Below, in pieces: positions 44,745 through 45,275 of a stretch of 45,275 nt of DNA (the stretch's first letter is position 1; the number at the start of each line of letters is the position of its first letter). The notes under the pieces are model-generated. The model was not told the DNA's origin. It saw nothing but the letters and a program-made list of their open reading frames with translations, and ran no database searches. Source of the DNA: Nanobdellota archaeon (GTDB taxonomy: Archaea > Nanobdellota > Nanobdellia > SCGC-AAA011-G17 > GW2011-AR17); NCBI GenBank assembly GCA_013329215.1, contig DUKS01000029.1, positions 426 through 45,700 on the forward strand. The letters run 5' to 3'. Made by a program: the position numbers and the translations under genes.

Positions 44745-45275
44745 ATGCTGGTTGACTATGCAAGAAAGCATCCGGGCGGTGAAATCCCGGCCAGGTACTG
44801 CCTTGGCAAAGGGCACATCAAATTCTTTAAGAACAAGGTGAAGTATCTGCAAAAACGGTTCGGCATGATCCAGAAAGAGATGAAAAAGCGGGGCTTTAGG
44901 CCGAAGGCACGGTTCAGCATAAAAGGCATAAGGCTTGTAAGCAAGGTGGGGGATATCGAGGCATACTTTGATGAAGCAAGGATAGGGGAGGTTCTGGAGA
45001 ACCTGATAGGCAATGCGACTAAATTTACACATTCAGGGAGCATAGTGCTAAACGCAAAAAAGAGGAAAAGAGATGTCCTTGTAAGCGTGAAGGATTCTGG
45101 TATGGGGATTGAAAAAAGCGGCCTGAAAAAGCTGTTTCATCCATTTTCGCAGATAGAGCCTTCTTATGCGCTTCACCATAAAGGTACGGGGCTTGGCCTG
45201 TCAATATGCCGCCTTCTGATAGGCATGCATTGCGGGAAGATATGGGTGGAATCAGCAGGTAGGGGAAAAGGTTCA
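44745..45275 (+). CDS. DenV-like C-terminal region in frame with histidine-kinase HATPase domain (partial, runs off window)
   Basis: MLVDYARKHPGGEIPARYCLGKGHIKFFKNKVKYLQKRFGMIQKEMKKRGF then EVLENLIGNATKF, DSGMGIEKSGLKKLFHPFSQ, GTGLGLSICRLL. Confidence 0.75.
   Translation, partial: MLVDYARKHPGGEIPARYCLGKGHIKFFKNKVKYLQKRFGMIQKEMKKRGFRPKARFSIKGIRLVSKVGDIEAYFDEARIGEVLENLIGNATKFTHSGSIVLNAKKRKRDVLVSVKDSGMGIEKSGLKKLFHPFSQIEPSYALHHKGTGLGLSICRLLIGMHCGKIWVESAGRGKGS

Overview
This looks like a 45 kb chromosomal window from an archaeon, probably DPANN/Woesearchaeota-like. That is inferred from archaeal-type Nop10, S27e, L44e, aIF2-alpha, GINS, archaeal phosphoglycerate mutase, TruD, TrmB regulators and pilin-like genes. 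It opens with the 3' end of a 23S rRNA and carries one tRNA-Gly(GCC). Most of the rest is housekeeping genes mixed with accessory material: toxin-antitoxin-like pairs, HTH-nucleotidyltransferases, secreted proteins and unknown families. The strongest candidates for something undescribed are three. (1) A compact minus-strand operon at 17128-19126: a 67-aa Cys-containing peptide with a duplicated ECAAIP motif, a radical SAM enzyme, a methyltransferase and a small membrane protein, resembling a RiPP cluster. (2) A 217-bp block of four tandem, non-identical inverted repeats at 44528-44744 that appears to interrupt a T4 DenV-like pyrimidine-dimer glycosylase gene; precise removal between ATA repeats restores the frame, and the downstream part is fused in frame to a histidine-kinase ATPase domain. 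(3) A predicted beta-barrel-like secreted protein ending in an OMP-like beta-strand/Phe signature in an archaeal context. Other notable items are a two-copy Shine-Dalgarno/anti-SD switch-like leader at 3990-4050, tandem palindromic operators upstream of an HTH-MNT gene, a duplicated MazG-like domain fused to a PEP-utiliser swivel domain, and a three-arm inverted repeat downstream of a MazF-like gene. No database searches were run; family calls come from motif recognition.
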